Positions 13,793 through 21,659 of a stretch of 30,326 nucleotides of DNA are shown piece by piece. The stretch lies in the NCBI GenBank assembly GCA_045545595.1, contig JAZQBG010000014.1, positions 1 to 30,326 of the forward strand, written 5' to 3'. The DNA is from SIG205 sp045545595 (GTDB taxonomy: Bacteria > Bacillota_I > Bacilli_A > RF39 > UBA660). Below the pieces are notes generated by a model, which was not told where the DNA came from, did no database searches, and saw only the letters and a list, made by a program, of their open reading frames with translations. The position numbers and the translations under genes are program-made. The number at the start of each line of letters is the position of its first letter. Within the stretch, counting starts at the first letter, position 1.

Positions 13793-15127
13793 ATGAACAA
13801 AATTAAAATTTTAAATGAAGATTTAATTAGAAATATATCTAGTATTAAAGAGGAACCAGATTGGGTAAGAGATTTTAGATTAAAATCCTTAGAAGCTTTT
13901 AAAAAAATATCAATGCCTGATTTTGGTCCTGAAATAAATATAGATTTTAATAAGATAAATTACTATAAAAAAGCCTCTGATAAAGTAGCAGAAAATTGGA
14001 ATGAAGTATCTGATAATATTGAAAAAACTTTTGATAATATTGGAGTAATTAAAGCAGAAAAAGAATATTTAGGTGGGATTTCTGCACAATACGAAAGTGA
14101 AGTTGTATATCACAACATGTTAGATTACATCAAAGAAAAAGATATAATCTTTTTGGATACTGATACTGCAATTAAGAAATACCCTGAATTATTTAAGAAG
14201 TATTTTAATAAATTAGTGAATTATAAAGAAAATAAATTTACTGCTTTAAATGGCGCAGTATTCAGTGGTGGAACTTTTATATATATACCAAAGAATACTA
14301 AATTAGATAGACCTCTACAAAGCTATTTTAGAATCAATTCAGAAAATATGGGACAGTTTGAAAGAACTATAATAGTTGTAGATGATAATAGTGAATTACA
14401 CTATATAGAAGGATGTACCGCTCCTCAATATAGTACAGATGCGTTACATGCTGCAGTTGTTGAAATATACGTTGGAAAGAACGCTAAATGTAGATATACA
14501 ACAATTCAAAATTGGAGTGAAGATGTTTATAACCTAGTAACAAAACGAGCAATTGTGGATGATGGTGGAATGATGGAATGGATAGATGGTAATGTAGGTT
14601 CTAAAGTTACCATGAAATATCCAGCTTGTATATTAAAAGGGGATAACTCAATAGGTAGATGTATAACAATTGGATTAGCTAAGAAAAATCAAATACAAGA
14701 TACAGGTGCAAGAATGATACACATAGGAAAGAATACTAAAAGTGAAATAGTATCTAAGTCGATTTCTAATAATGGAGGAGAAGCTAATTATAGAGGAACA
14801 GTTGAAATTAGAAGTTCAGCTGAAAACTCTAAAAGTAATGTTAAATGTGATTCCTTAATTATGGATGAGTTTTCTAAAAGTGATACTATTCCTAGAAATA
14901 CAAATAAAAATAGTACAAGCATAATAGAACATGAAGCTAGTGTATCTAAGATAGATGAAGATAAATTATTCTATCTTATGAGTAGAGGACTTGATGAAGA
15001 AAAAGCTACAGAGCTAATATTAATGGGATTTATTGGAGACTTTAGAGAAGAATTGCCAATGGAGTATGCGGTTGAATTAAATAGATTATTGAAAGATAAT
15101 ATTACAATTGTTGGAGGTAGTAAATGA
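13793..15127 (+). CDS. sufB: Fe-S assembly scaffold SufB
   Basis: SufB is the main scaffold subunit on which clusters are assembled. The 444-residue product has PDWVRDFRLKSLEAF near the start, FSGGTFIYIPKNTKLDRPLQSYFRIN split across about residues 157-182, VVDDNSELHYIEGCTAP, HAAVVEIYVGKNAKCRYTTIQNW, and the C-terminal SDTIPRN, IEHEASVSKI and LFYLMSRGLDEEKATELI. It is full length. RBS is GGTGA. It is separated from sufU by an unknown gene and a terminator, unlike the contiguous sufCDSUB order of Bacillus. Its TGA stop overlaps the ATG of the next gene. Confidence 0.97.
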   Translation: MNKIKILNEDLIRNISSIKEEPDWVRDFRLKSLEAFKKISMPDFGPEINIDFNKINYYKKASDKVAENWNEVSDNIEKTFDNIGVIKAEKEYLGGISAQYESEVVYHNMLDYIKEKDIIFLDTDTAIKKYPELFKKYFNKLVNYKENKFTALNGAVFSGGTFIYIPKNTKLDRPLQSYFRINSENMGQFERTIIVVDDNSELHYIEGCTAPQYSTDALHAAVVEIYVGKNAKCRYTTIQNWSEDVYNLVTKRAIVDDGGMMEWIDGNVGSKVTMKYPACILKGDNSIGRCITIGLAKKNQIQDTGARMIHIGKNTKSEIVSKSISNNGGEANYRGTVEIRSSAENSKSNVKCDSLIMDEFSKSDTIPRNTNKNSTSIIEHEASVSKIDEDKLFYLMSRGLDEEKATELILMGFIGDFREELPMEYAVELNRLLKDNITIVGGSK

Positions 15128-16485
15128 TAAAAGTTAAAAATATAATCGTATTACTTGTACTTGTTGCTTTAATTGCTTTCGGTATATATTACTTTTGGGT
15201 TAAAGAAAGTAAAGAAGTAAGATTAACAAAAGAACTTCTTTCTGATACTAGTGAAAAGTATGCAGAAATAGATAAATATATCGTATATGGAACTCATCTA
15301 AATATTGAAGGAATGATAGATGAAAAAATATACGAAGATAATATTATAAGTGCAGAATTAATTTTTAAAAATATAGAAGATAAAATTCAAACCTTTAAAA
15401 TTGAATATGAAATGAGTAACGATGACAAGTTTACTTTCTATACTTCTGAAAATATAAATGAAGGAATAGATTTAGAAAGCCTTAAAAAAGGCAACTATTA
15501 CGCATTTATCAAAATTAAAGAAAAAAATTTAAATGAAAAAGATGATGATGAAGATATAGTTACTTACTATTCACTTAAAAATAAAACAGAATATGGAAAT
15601 TTAGAATATTATACAATTACTAAAAACGATAAAAATAATAAAATTGATATAGTTTTTGATGCGTTAGTTCTTGATGAAGGTAAAAAAGATTATATGAATA
15701 TTAAAATCGAAGAAACAAAACTACCAGAAGATGTCTATGATATAGTAATTGATCCAGGACATGGTGGAAAAGATGGTGGAGCAGTTACTACATATAATGG
15801 AGTAGAGTATGCTGAAAAAGATATTACTTTAGACTATGGCAAAGATTTAAAAGTTGCATTAGAAGAATTAGGATTAAAGGTTAAATTAACAAGAGATGGA
15901 ACCAATGAAGAAGAACTAGGTATCTATGATATGTATGGTAAAGGTGGTAGAGCTGTTATTCCTAATGAAGTTAAAGCAAAATATACTTTGTCATTACATT
16001 TGAACAGTGCCGAATACAAAATGAATGCTGGTGGAGTAGAAATATATGCACCAGCAAATGCTAAATTAGAATTAGCAGAACTATTAGCTGATAATCTGGT
16101 TGAATATGCTAAAACAAGTTATTCACCAAATGTTACAGCAAGAGTAAACGATGGCGTTTATGTAAGAAACTTTAGTAGGTACGAAATCGAAACCTCTGCT
16201 AATAGTAATAAGGAGGCTGGGTACGAACCATATGACTTAACAACTGATACTCCATACTTATTCATGGTAAGAGAACCAGGAGGTATTGCGACTAATGCCT
16301 ACGTTGATGGTAGAAATGAATTATATGGTGAAAATCCTTATTACAATTCTAATATGGGAGTTGAATCTTACTTAATAGAGTTAGGATTTATGAATTCAAA
16401 TAGTGATTTCGCTAATATTTTAAATAATAGAAACTTGTATGTAGAAGGTATAAAACAAACTTTTAAAAATTATCTAGATTTATAA
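15124..16485 (+). CDS. Membrane-anchored N-acetylmuramoyl-L-alanine amidase
   Basis: The 453-residue zinc amidase of the Amidase_3 type cuts the bond between muramic acid and the stem peptide. An N-terminal membrane helix (about 5-24) is followed by an unknown extracellular region (30-200) and the catalytic domain: His213 in IDPGHGGKDGGA, Glu231 in YAEKDIT, His292 in SLHLNS and the catalytic Glu419 in YLIELGFMNS. All key residues are present. The ATG overlaps the sufB stop (ATGA), with GGAGGTAG as RBS inside sufB, so the two are co-translated even though their roles seem unrelated. Confidence 0.93.
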   Translation: MIKVKNIIVLLVLVALIAFGIYYFWVKESKEVRLTKELLSDTSEKYAEIDKYIVYGTHLNIEGMIDEKIYEDNIISAELIFKNIEDKIQTFKIEYEMSNDDKFTFYTSENINEGIDLESLKKGNYYAFIKIKEKNLNEKDDDEDIVTYYSLKNKTEYGNLEYYTITKNDKNNKIDIVFDALVLDEGKKDYMNIKIEETKLPEDVYDIVIDPGHGGKDGGAVTTYNGVEYAEKDITLDYGKDLKVALEELGLKVKLTRDGTNEEELGIYDMYGKGGRAVIPNEVKAKYTLSLHLNSAEYKMNAGGVEIYAPANAKLELAELLADNLVEYAKTSYSPNVTARVNDGVYVRNFSRYEIETSANSNKEAGYEPYDLTTDTPYLFMVREPGGIATNAYVDGRNELYGENPYYNSNMGVESYLIELGFMNSNSDFANILNNRNLYVEGIKQTFKNYLDL

Positions 16486-16537
16486 TGTCTGTTATATAAT
16501 CTAAACAAATATTTAAAAACTGTTATACAGATTTAAG

Positions 16538-16574
16538 AAAACACTTTTATTCTTTGAAATAAAAGTGTTTTTTT
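16538..16574 (+). terminator. Terminator of the sufB-amidase unit
   Basis: AAAACACTTTTATT (16538-16551) and AATAAAAGTGTTTT (16558-16571) form a perfect 14-bp stem ending in a T-run. Confidence 0.85.
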
Positions 16575-16579
16575 GCCGT

Positions 16580-16608
16580 TTGCTAACTACTTAAAAGTAT
16601 ATTATTAT
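16580..16608 (+). promoter_or_regulatory. ssb promoter
   Basis: -35 TTGCTA (16580-16585), 17-base spacer, -10 TATTAT (16603-16608). Confidence 0.5.
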
Positions 16609-16628
16609 CAAATCAAAGGAGGGAAGAA

Positions 16629-16964
16629 ATGATAAATAATGTAATATTAATTGGAAGACTAGTAAGAACTCCAGAACTAAGAGAAACAGAAAATAAAAAT
16701 AAAGTTACTAACATAACTGTCGCAGTTCCTAGATCTTTTAAAAATCCTAATGGAGAATACGAAAGTGACTTTATAGACTGTACTCTATGGGCAGGACTTG
16801 CTGAAACAGCAACTGCATTTTGTAAAAAAGGAGATTTGATTGCTCTTAAAGGAAGATTACAAACAAGTACAATTGAGAAAGAAAATGTTCCTAAAATGAA
16901 TGTAATCAACTTTATTGTAGAAAAACTAAGTTTTTTATCTCCAAAAGAAAAGACTACTGAATAG
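16629..16964 (+). CDS. ssb: Single-stranded DNA-binding protein, short form
   Basis: The 111-residue product is one OB fold. Its marks are MINNVILIGRLVRTPELRET, VPRSFKNPNGEYESDFIDCTLW and KKGDLIALKGRLQT. It ends PKEKTTE right after the fold. The flexible linker and acidic DDDIPF-like tip that recruit repair and replication partners in ordinary SSB are absent. This is therefore probably an accessory or competence/mobile-type SSB, with the main ssb elsewhere. The RBS AAAGGAGGG is strong. Its stop lies inside a hairpin shared with the convergent XRE gene, and the two 3' ends overlap by 11 bases. Confidence 0.9.
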   Translation: MINNVILIGRLVRTPELRETENKNKVTNITVAVPRSFKNPNGEYESDFIDCTLWAGLAETATAFCKKGDLIALKGRLQTSTIEKENVPKMNVINFIVEKLSFLSPKEKTTE

Positions 16965-16973
16965 TCTTTTTTT
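16948..16973. terminator. Shared bidirectional terminator
   Basis: AAAAGACTA (16948-16956), loop CTGAA, TAGTCTTTT (16962-16970), with T-runs on both strands. The stem contains the stop codons of both ssb (plus) and the XRE gene (minus). Confidence 0.8.
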
Positions 16974-17163
16974 CGAATTCTTCATAGAAAATATCATCTG
17001 GTCTTAACCCAAATATTTTAGCAATCCTAAATGCCATATCGTAAGACAATTTCCTTTGCTTATGTTCTAGTTGCCAATAAAAAGGTTTACTAATTTTAAG
17101 TTGGTCAGCCATATATTGACATGAAAAATTATTTTCCTTTCTGAGTTCTGCTAGTTTACTCAT
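16954..17163 (-). CDS. XRE family transcriptional regulator, HTH only
   Basis: The 69-residue product is essentially one Cro/C1-type helix-turn-helix domain: LAELRKENNFSCQYMADQL, ISKPFYWQLEHKQRKLS, and AFRIAKIFGLRPDDIFYEE. It lacks any sensor or oligomerisation domain, like small Cro-type repressors. GGTGG precedes ATG 17163. A consensus-like promoter (TTGCTA, 17 bases, TATAAT on the minus strand, 17213-17185) lies upstream. It is divergent from a second XRE regulator, and the shared spacer holds a palindrome that either protein could bind. Confidence 0.9.
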   Translation of the reverse strand: MSKLAELRKENNFSCQYMADQLKISKPFYWQLEHKQRKLSYDMAFRIAKIFGLRPDDIFYEEFEKKTIQ

Positions 17164-17184
17164 AATTAACCACCGTCCATCTTA

Positions 17185-17213
17185 ATTATAAAACATTTTA
17201 TTTTACATAGCAA
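17185..17213 (-). promoter_or_regulatory. Promoter of the small XRE gene
   Basis: Minus strand: -35 TTGCTA (17213-17208), 17-base spacer, -10 TATAAT (17190-17185). Confidence 0.65.
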
Positions 17214-17229
17214 CAGAAAAATTACTTTT

Positions 17230-17246
17230 TAGTTAATTTTTAACTA
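17230..17246. promoter_or_regulatory. Palindromic operator candidate
   Basis: TAGTTAA-TTT-TTAACTA is a perfect 7-bp inverted repeat with a three-base centre. It covers the expected -35 region of the plus-strand XRE gene and lies just upstream of the minus-strand promoter. A looser AGTTA-N11-TAACT copy spans 17260-17280. Confidence 0.6.
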
Positions 17247-17264
17247 CTAAGTATATATGAGTTA

Positions 17265-17270
17265 TATAAT
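17265..17270 (+). promoter_or_regulatory. -10 of the plus-strand XRE gene
   Basis: TATAAT, 35 bases before the ATG. The -35 region (about 17242-17247) overlaps the palindrome and is not a good match. Confidence 0.45.
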
Positions 17271-17304
17271 TACATTAACTATTTGGTAACTGTGAGGTGT
17301 GATT

Positions 17305-17661
17305 ATGTTTAATGGAAAGAGACTAAAGGAATTAAGAACAACTATGGGATTAACACAAAAGCAATTGGGTGACTTGGCAAATGTTACAAAAGTATCAATT
17401 TGTGGATATGAAAAAGGGAATAGAACGCCTAATATTGAAACACTTATAGATCTAGCAAATATTTTGAATACTAGTCCTAATTATTTGTTAGATAGTGAAG
17501 TAAGTGCGAAGGTTATGGAAGAAGCAGAAGAATATTCAGTATCTATTTCTAGTGATGATATGCAAATTCTAAAAGAATTAAAGAAATATCCTGAATTATA
17601 TAACATGATAAAAGAAGACCCTAAAAGAACAATTGAAAGAATTAATAAAAAAATAAACTAA
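17305..17661 (+). CDS. XRE family transcriptional regulator
   Basis: The 118-residue product has an N-terminal HTH: MFNGKRLKELRTTMGLTQKQ, VTKVSICGYEKGNRTPN and TLIDLANILNTSPNYLLD. A C-terminal helical tail (about 70-118) is probably for dimerisation. The layout resembles SinR/ImmR-like repressors. ATG 17305 follows GAGGTG at 17294-17299; a GTG at 17299 overlaps the site. It likely represses itself through the palindrome in the divergent spacer. There are no phage genes nearby, so the target is unknown. Confidence 0.92.
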   Translation: MFNGKRLKELRTTMGLTQKQLGDLANVTKVSICGYEKGNRTPNIETLIDLANILNTSPNYLLDSEVSAKVMEEAEEYSVSISSDDMQILKELKKYPELYNMIKEDPKRTIERINKKIN

Positions 17662-17687
17662 AGACAGAACTTAAAAATTCTGTCTTT
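17660..17687. terminator. Bidirectional terminator
   Basis: AAAGACAGAA (17660-17669) and TTCTGTCTTT (17678-17687) form a 10-bp stem between the convergent XRE and sortase genes. The first arm includes the end of the XRE stop codon. Confidence 0.75.
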
Positions 17688-19320
17688 AATTTATTAATTT
17701 AGCATGAACTACCAATCTTTGTTTACTATTATTTTGACAAGTACTTAAAGTTAATATTTTATCAAATTTACTAACTTCTACACCAAAATCTTTTATACTT
17801 CTAGATCTAAGTTTATCCACAAACTCTTTAAATTGAGAGTCATACTCAAAATTGACATATAAATAATCATTAGTAACATTAATAACATATATTGAAAATA
17901 TTTGCCATTTCATTTGTTTTGTTGTTGTATTAAACGTTATTACTAAATTATCTGGATTATCATACCAAGAGCTATTTTTTAAAAGATTTAACGTACCAAA
18001 CATCATTCCATTTTTTAGATTATGACCATATATTATTGTATTTTGATCTAAGTTATCAGTATTATTTCTATAATCCATAAAGATCCAACCATTAAAATTA
18101 CTTTGTTTATAAAAACTATGGTCCAAGTAATAATCATTGTTATCTGCTTGTACTACTGGATAATTTACTCTTGTGTTATTGACTTTTAACCATCCAACTG
18201 TCTCATCATTTATAGAAAGCAATTTTTGATAGTCTTCTGTAAGACTTGATGATGTATTATTATTACTATTATTGTTGTTGTTATTGTCATTATTAGTTTC
18301 AATAGTTTCTTCTTCTATTTCTTCATTAGGGGTACTACTATCATCTTCTACATCATCTGATTCTTCATTGTCAATTTCAACTTTAGTTATCTCTTTTAAT
18401 TCTTCCTCTTGTTGTCTAGTCATATAATTATTATATTCTATTATCCCAAAGCTAAAAATCGATACTAATGAAATTAAGATACAACTAACCAATAAAAAAT
18501 TATTTGATACTTGTTTCAATATATTTTTCTTTTTGTATTCAAGAGAATACTTAATTTTAAATTTTAGATTTAATTTCTTTTTATAAAGTTTATTTAATGT
18601 TTTAAGGAAAGGTATAGATTCTTGAATATATTCTGCATTCTCAGAATTAGCTCTAATAATGATTTGAATATTTCCCTTAGCATTTTTTCCTAATTCACTT
18701 ATAACTTGTTTAATCAAATCAAAAGAAAAATTATAAATATTAATACTTTTTAAGTGATTGTTAATTTCCAAAAACATTTTTAAATCTTTTATATCATCTT
18801 CTAACATAATCTTGTTAATATTTATTGTTTCCTTATAATACATTTTGGAATATGAAAATAATCTATTCTTAATAACAAAATGACTGTCAGAGAGATATTC
18901 AGCTCTAAAATCAACTTTAATATTCTTCTTATCTAGATTGTCTAACATATAGATAGGTGCGTTATAACAATTAACATTTCTTATATATTTTGATTTTAAT
19001 AGTCTTTGTTGAATTTTGTTGTTCATTTCAATATCTTCTACAATATTTAAGGTGGTTATCTTTTTAATACCATTAATTACATCTATGACATCAGGTATTA
19101 AGTCATAATCTAAAATTGTAACACTATTAATATCTTTATCAGCTATAATACCATTTATTATATTGGATATTATTTTTTTATTATGTAAAAAATATTTTTT
19201 ATCAAATATTATCTCATTATTGCTACTTATGCTGTTTTTATTATTAATGTCTTCATCACAATATTTAAAAAATACTTTTTTACTTTCTATAAAAATCTTG
19301 ATTTTAATGTTAATCACCAC
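17686..19320 (-). CDS. Class B-like sortase with large N-terminal region
   Basis: This is a transpeptidase that would join surface proteins to the cell wall or to each other. The 544-residue product has an uncharacterised N-terminal part (about 1-268, mixed Ile/Asn/Lys-rich, no signal), a membrane helix (about 272-295), an acidic then Asn-rich linker (302-358) and a C-terminal sortase domain (360-544). VGWLKVNNTRVNYPVVQ, DYRNNTDN, His433 in TIIYGHNLKNGMMFG, Cys528 in TLSTCQN and Arg535 are all present. Ordinary sortases lack the 270-residue cytoplasmic part. The start is uncertain: GTG 19320 or 19317 has no spaced RBS, while an ATT at 19308 would be correctly spaced from GGTGGTGA. It is divergent from its likely substrate. 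Confidence 0.88.
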   Translation of the reverse strand: MVINIKIKIFIESKKVFFKYCDEDINNKNSISSNNEIIFDKKYFLHNKKIISNIINGIIADKDINSVTILDYDLIPDVIDVINGIKKITTLNIVEDIEMNNKIQQRLLKSKYIRNVNCYNAPIYMLDNLDKKNIKVDFRAEYLSDSHFVIKNRLFSYSKMYYKETININKIMLEDDIKDLKMFLEINNHLKSINIYNFSFDLIKQVISELGKNAKGNIQIIIRANSENAEYIQESIPFLKTLNKLYKKKLNLKFKIKYSLEYKKKNILKQVSNNFLLVSCILISLVSIFSFGIIEYNNYMTRQQEEELKEITKVEIDNEESDDVEDDSSTPNEEIEEETIETNNDNNNNNNSNNNTSSSLTEDYQKLLSINDETVGWLKVNNTRVNYPVVQADNNDYYLDHSFYKQSNFNGWIFMDYRNNTDNLDQNTIIYGHNLKNGMMFGTLNLLKNSSWYDNPDNLVITFNTTTKQMKWQIFSIYVINVTNDYLYVNFEYDSQFKEFVDKLRSRSIKDFGVEVSKFDKILTLSTCQNNSKQRLVVHAKLIN

Positions 19321-19345
19321 CCATCATTTATATTTTTCTAAATTA

Positions 19346-19374
19346 ATCGTATCATATTTATATTATTTAAACAA
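19346..19374 (-). promoter_or_regulatory. Sortase gene promoter
   Basis: Minus strand: -35 TTGTTT (19374-19369), 17-base spacer, -10 TACGAT (19351-19346). Confidence 0.45.
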
Positions 19375-19423
19375 TAAATAACTTTCATTCGTTTATTAAT
19401 AAATCAAATTTAAAGTAAACTTA

Positions 19424-19452
19424 TTGACATTGAGGTAGGATGGTGTTATTAT
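19424..19452 (+). promoter_or_regulatory. Strong promoter of the surface protein gene
   Basis: Perfect -35 TTGACA (19424-19429), 17-base spacer, extended -10 TGtTATTAT (19444-19452). A leader of about 50 bases follows. It is among the best promoters in the window. Confidence 0.8.
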
Positions 19453-19510
19453 TTTAATAGAATATAAAAAGTAGAGAGTATTCTATTCTTAGAATTGAGG
19501 AGGATTAAAA

Positions 19511-20878
19511 ATGAAAAGAAATTTAATAGCAATAATTATAATGCTAAGCGTAATGCTACTTGCGCCATTTAAAGTAAGTGCTGCTTGTACAACTTATACT
19601 AACCATTATTTGTTTCATGCCACTCTTGAAACTGCATCTACTCCTAATGGTATTTATCCTAATTTAACACAAGATTGTACTAGTAGTGGTGAAATATGTA
19701 AGTGGACTAATCGAGTAGATTCTGCAAGTTTTATATACGACATCCCTGATGATGCAGAAATTACTAATAAAGGTGAATTTATCAATATATTAACTTCAAG
19801 TGGTGTTAATACATATCATACAGCATGGAAAAGAATGCTTGAAAATAATAGTTATAAATATAGTAGTGGTACCAATAATTATTATATAAATAATATACAT
19901 GATGATGGAGATGATGAAATCGATTGGGAAGATGAAACTGAAATACCATATTTGTTTAATATGGCTAAAGTAAATCCAGACCATAATTGGGACACATTTA
20001 TGAGGACTACTAATGGTTTTGTTTTGAATGCCAATTTATATAAAAGCGATATAGGTAATGGATTTACATATGAAGTAAATAATAATGTTTCTCATACAAT
20101 AAGTGGTAATAATATAAAAATCAATTTGAATCGTGATTTTAGTATTACTTATGATTTATTAGCAGGATCTGAGAACTATAATATTTCTTCATATAGTGGT
20201 TCTACTAATTATGTACGTATTGTACCATCTGTTTATATTATTGAGTATCAAGTTGGAGATACTTGTGATGAAGAAGATACTGGTACATTTACGGTAAAAT
20301 ACGATGGAAATGGTGGTACACTAGTTTCTGGAAAAAAGAAAACTTTCACTTTAGATGATGGTGATAAACATACAATAGAAGATAGTATGTTTACAAGGGA
20401 AGGGTATGACTTCCTTGGATGGAGTACCAATTCAAAAGCAACCACACCTAATTCTAGTTATAATCCAGGAAAAACTGTATCATCAACAACTACACTATAT
20501 GCTGTTTGGGAAAAAATTGATGGAACAGGATATACAATAACATACCACAAAAACGATGGTACATCTGATGTTAGAACTTCAGATAATTCTAAGGTTATAG
20601 GTGAAAATCCATTTACAAGAGAAGGTTATAAATTTGTAGGTTGGTCTACTGATAAAGATGCAACAAAAGCTGATTCAAATTATGAACCAGGTGATACATA
20701 TGATAAAAAAGCTAACCTAGATTTATATGCAGTATGGGTTAAAGAAGGTGCTACTGGTACAACAGAACAAACTAAGACTGGATTAGGATATAGTATTGGA
20801 ATTCTTTCTGTTATATTAGCAGCTACAGCTGGTGGAGTAGTATACTTCAAACGTCGTAATAAATTTGAAAATATTTAA
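19511..20878 (+). CDS. Sortase-anchored surface protein with InlB-type repeats
   Basis: The 455-residue protein has a signal peptide cut near VSA-A at residue 24 and a unique N-terminal region with paired Cys (26, 56, 63; 252). Two Listeria-Bacteroides (Flg_new/InlB B) repeats lie at about 259-335 and 341-411, each with the pattern FTREGY-F-GWST and LYAVW. The tail has TEQTKTG (418-424), a membrane helix and KRRNKFENI, the layout of a sortase sorting signal but without LPxTG. The RBS GAGGAGGA is strong. The sortase gene is divergent 190 bases away, so this is the likely dedicated substrate. An adhesin or envelope role is inferred. Confidence 0.88.
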   Translation: MKRNLIAIIIMLSVMLLAPFKVSAACTTYTNHYLFHATLETASTPNGIYPNLTQDCTSSGEICKWTNRVDSASFIYDIPDDAEITNKGEFINILTSSGVNTYHTAWKRMLENNSYKYSSGTNNYYINNIHDDGDDEIDWEDETEIPYLFNMAKVNPDHNWDTFMRTTNGFVLNANLYKSDIGNGFTYEVNNNVSHTISGNNIKINLNRDFSITYDLLAGSENYNISSYSGSTNYVRIVPSVYIIEYQVGDTCDEEDTGTFTVKYDGNGGTLVSGKKKTFTLDDGDKHTIEDSMFTREGYDFLGWSTNSKATTPNSSYNPGKTVSSTTTLYAVWEKIDGTGYTITYHKNDGTSDVRTSDNSKVIGENPFTREGYKFVGWSTDKDATKADSNYEPGDTYDKKANLDLYAVWVKEGATGTTEQTKTGLGYSIGILSVILAATAGGVVYFKRRNKFENI

Positions 20879-20900
20879 GGAATCGATTGATTCCTTTTTT
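20877..20900 (+). terminator. Terminator of the surface protein gene
   Basis: AAGGAATC (20877-20884), loop GATT, GATTCCTT (20889-20896), then T-run. It begins inside the stop codon. Confidence 0.85.
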
Positions 20901-20915
20901 CTTTATAAAATATAT

Positions 20916-20945
20916 TTGACACTCTACTAAAAAATATGATATTAT
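20916..20945 (+). promoter_or_regulatory. Sigma factor gene promoter
   Basis: Perfect -35 TTGACA (20916-20921), 18-base spacer, -10 TATTAT (20940-20945). Confidence 0.6.
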
Positions 20946-20975
20946 TATAAAGTTTTCAAAAAAAGGGGGATACAT

Positions 20976-21659
20976 ATGTATATTAAAAAGGAGCACTCAA
21001 ACTTTAAATCAGAAGAAGAAATAAGATACTATTTTGAAAGGTATAATTCTGGTGATTTAAATGCAAAAGATATTATTATAGAATCATATATTTGCTTAGT
21101 TTTTAAAATTGTAAATACAGAGTTTAATGTTACTCCATTTGATAAAGATGATTTGATATGTGTAGGTATAGAAGGCCTAATAAAAGGTGTGCACACGTTT
21201 GATTTATCAAAAAACATCTCATTTTATACATACGCACAAACTTGTATTTTAAACGAGATAAGATATTATATAAGAACAAGTAAAAAACATCTTGGTAATG
21301 ATAGTCTTGATAGAGTTATTGTATTTGATGATAATTTTTCATTTAAATTACAAGATACTTTAATAGATGAAAATATTGACATAGAAAATGAATATATTAC
21401 TGATACGATAATTGTTGAGGCATTAGATATTATTGAAAATTTACCTGATAGGGAAAAGAAGGCAATATGTATGTTTTTTGGAGTTTGTGGATATGAAAGA
21501 TATACTCAAAAAGAAATAGCACAACAACTTAATATTACTCAACCTGGTTTTTCTAGATTAATTAGTAGAACTTTAACAAAAATAAGAAATATTATTGATT
21601 GTGATGATGAACCAATTAAGAAACCTAAACAAAGAAAATTAGTAAACAATAAAAAATAG
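20976..21659 (+). CDS. Sigma-70 family factor, SigE/SigK-like
   Basis: The 227-residue factor has region 2 (about residues 13-104): NSGDLNAKDIIIESYICLVF, DKDDLICVGIEGLIKGVHTF, YTYAQTCILNEIRYYIRTSKK. Region 4 (about 155-212) includes LPDREKKAICMFFGV, YTQKEIAQQLNITQPGFSRL and TLTKIRNI. Region 3 is reduced. The wording is closest to the mother-cell sporulation factors SigE and SigK. There is no hydrophobic pro-sequence at the N-terminus, so control by cleavage is not indicated. It has a strong TTGACA promoter, AGGGGG as RBS and its own terminator. Which sigma it is cannot be settled here. Confidence 0.87.
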   Translation: MYIKKEHSNFKSEEEIRYYFERYNSGDLNAKDIIIESYICLVFKIVNTEFNVTPFDKDDLICVGIEGLIKGVHTFDLSKNISFYTYAQTCILNEIRYYIRTSKKHLGNDSLDRVIVFDDNFSFKLQDTLIDENIDIENEYITDTIIVEALDIIENLPDREKKAICMFFGVCGYERYTQKEIAQQLNITQPGFSRLISRTLTKIRNIIDCDDEPIKKPKQRKLVNNKK

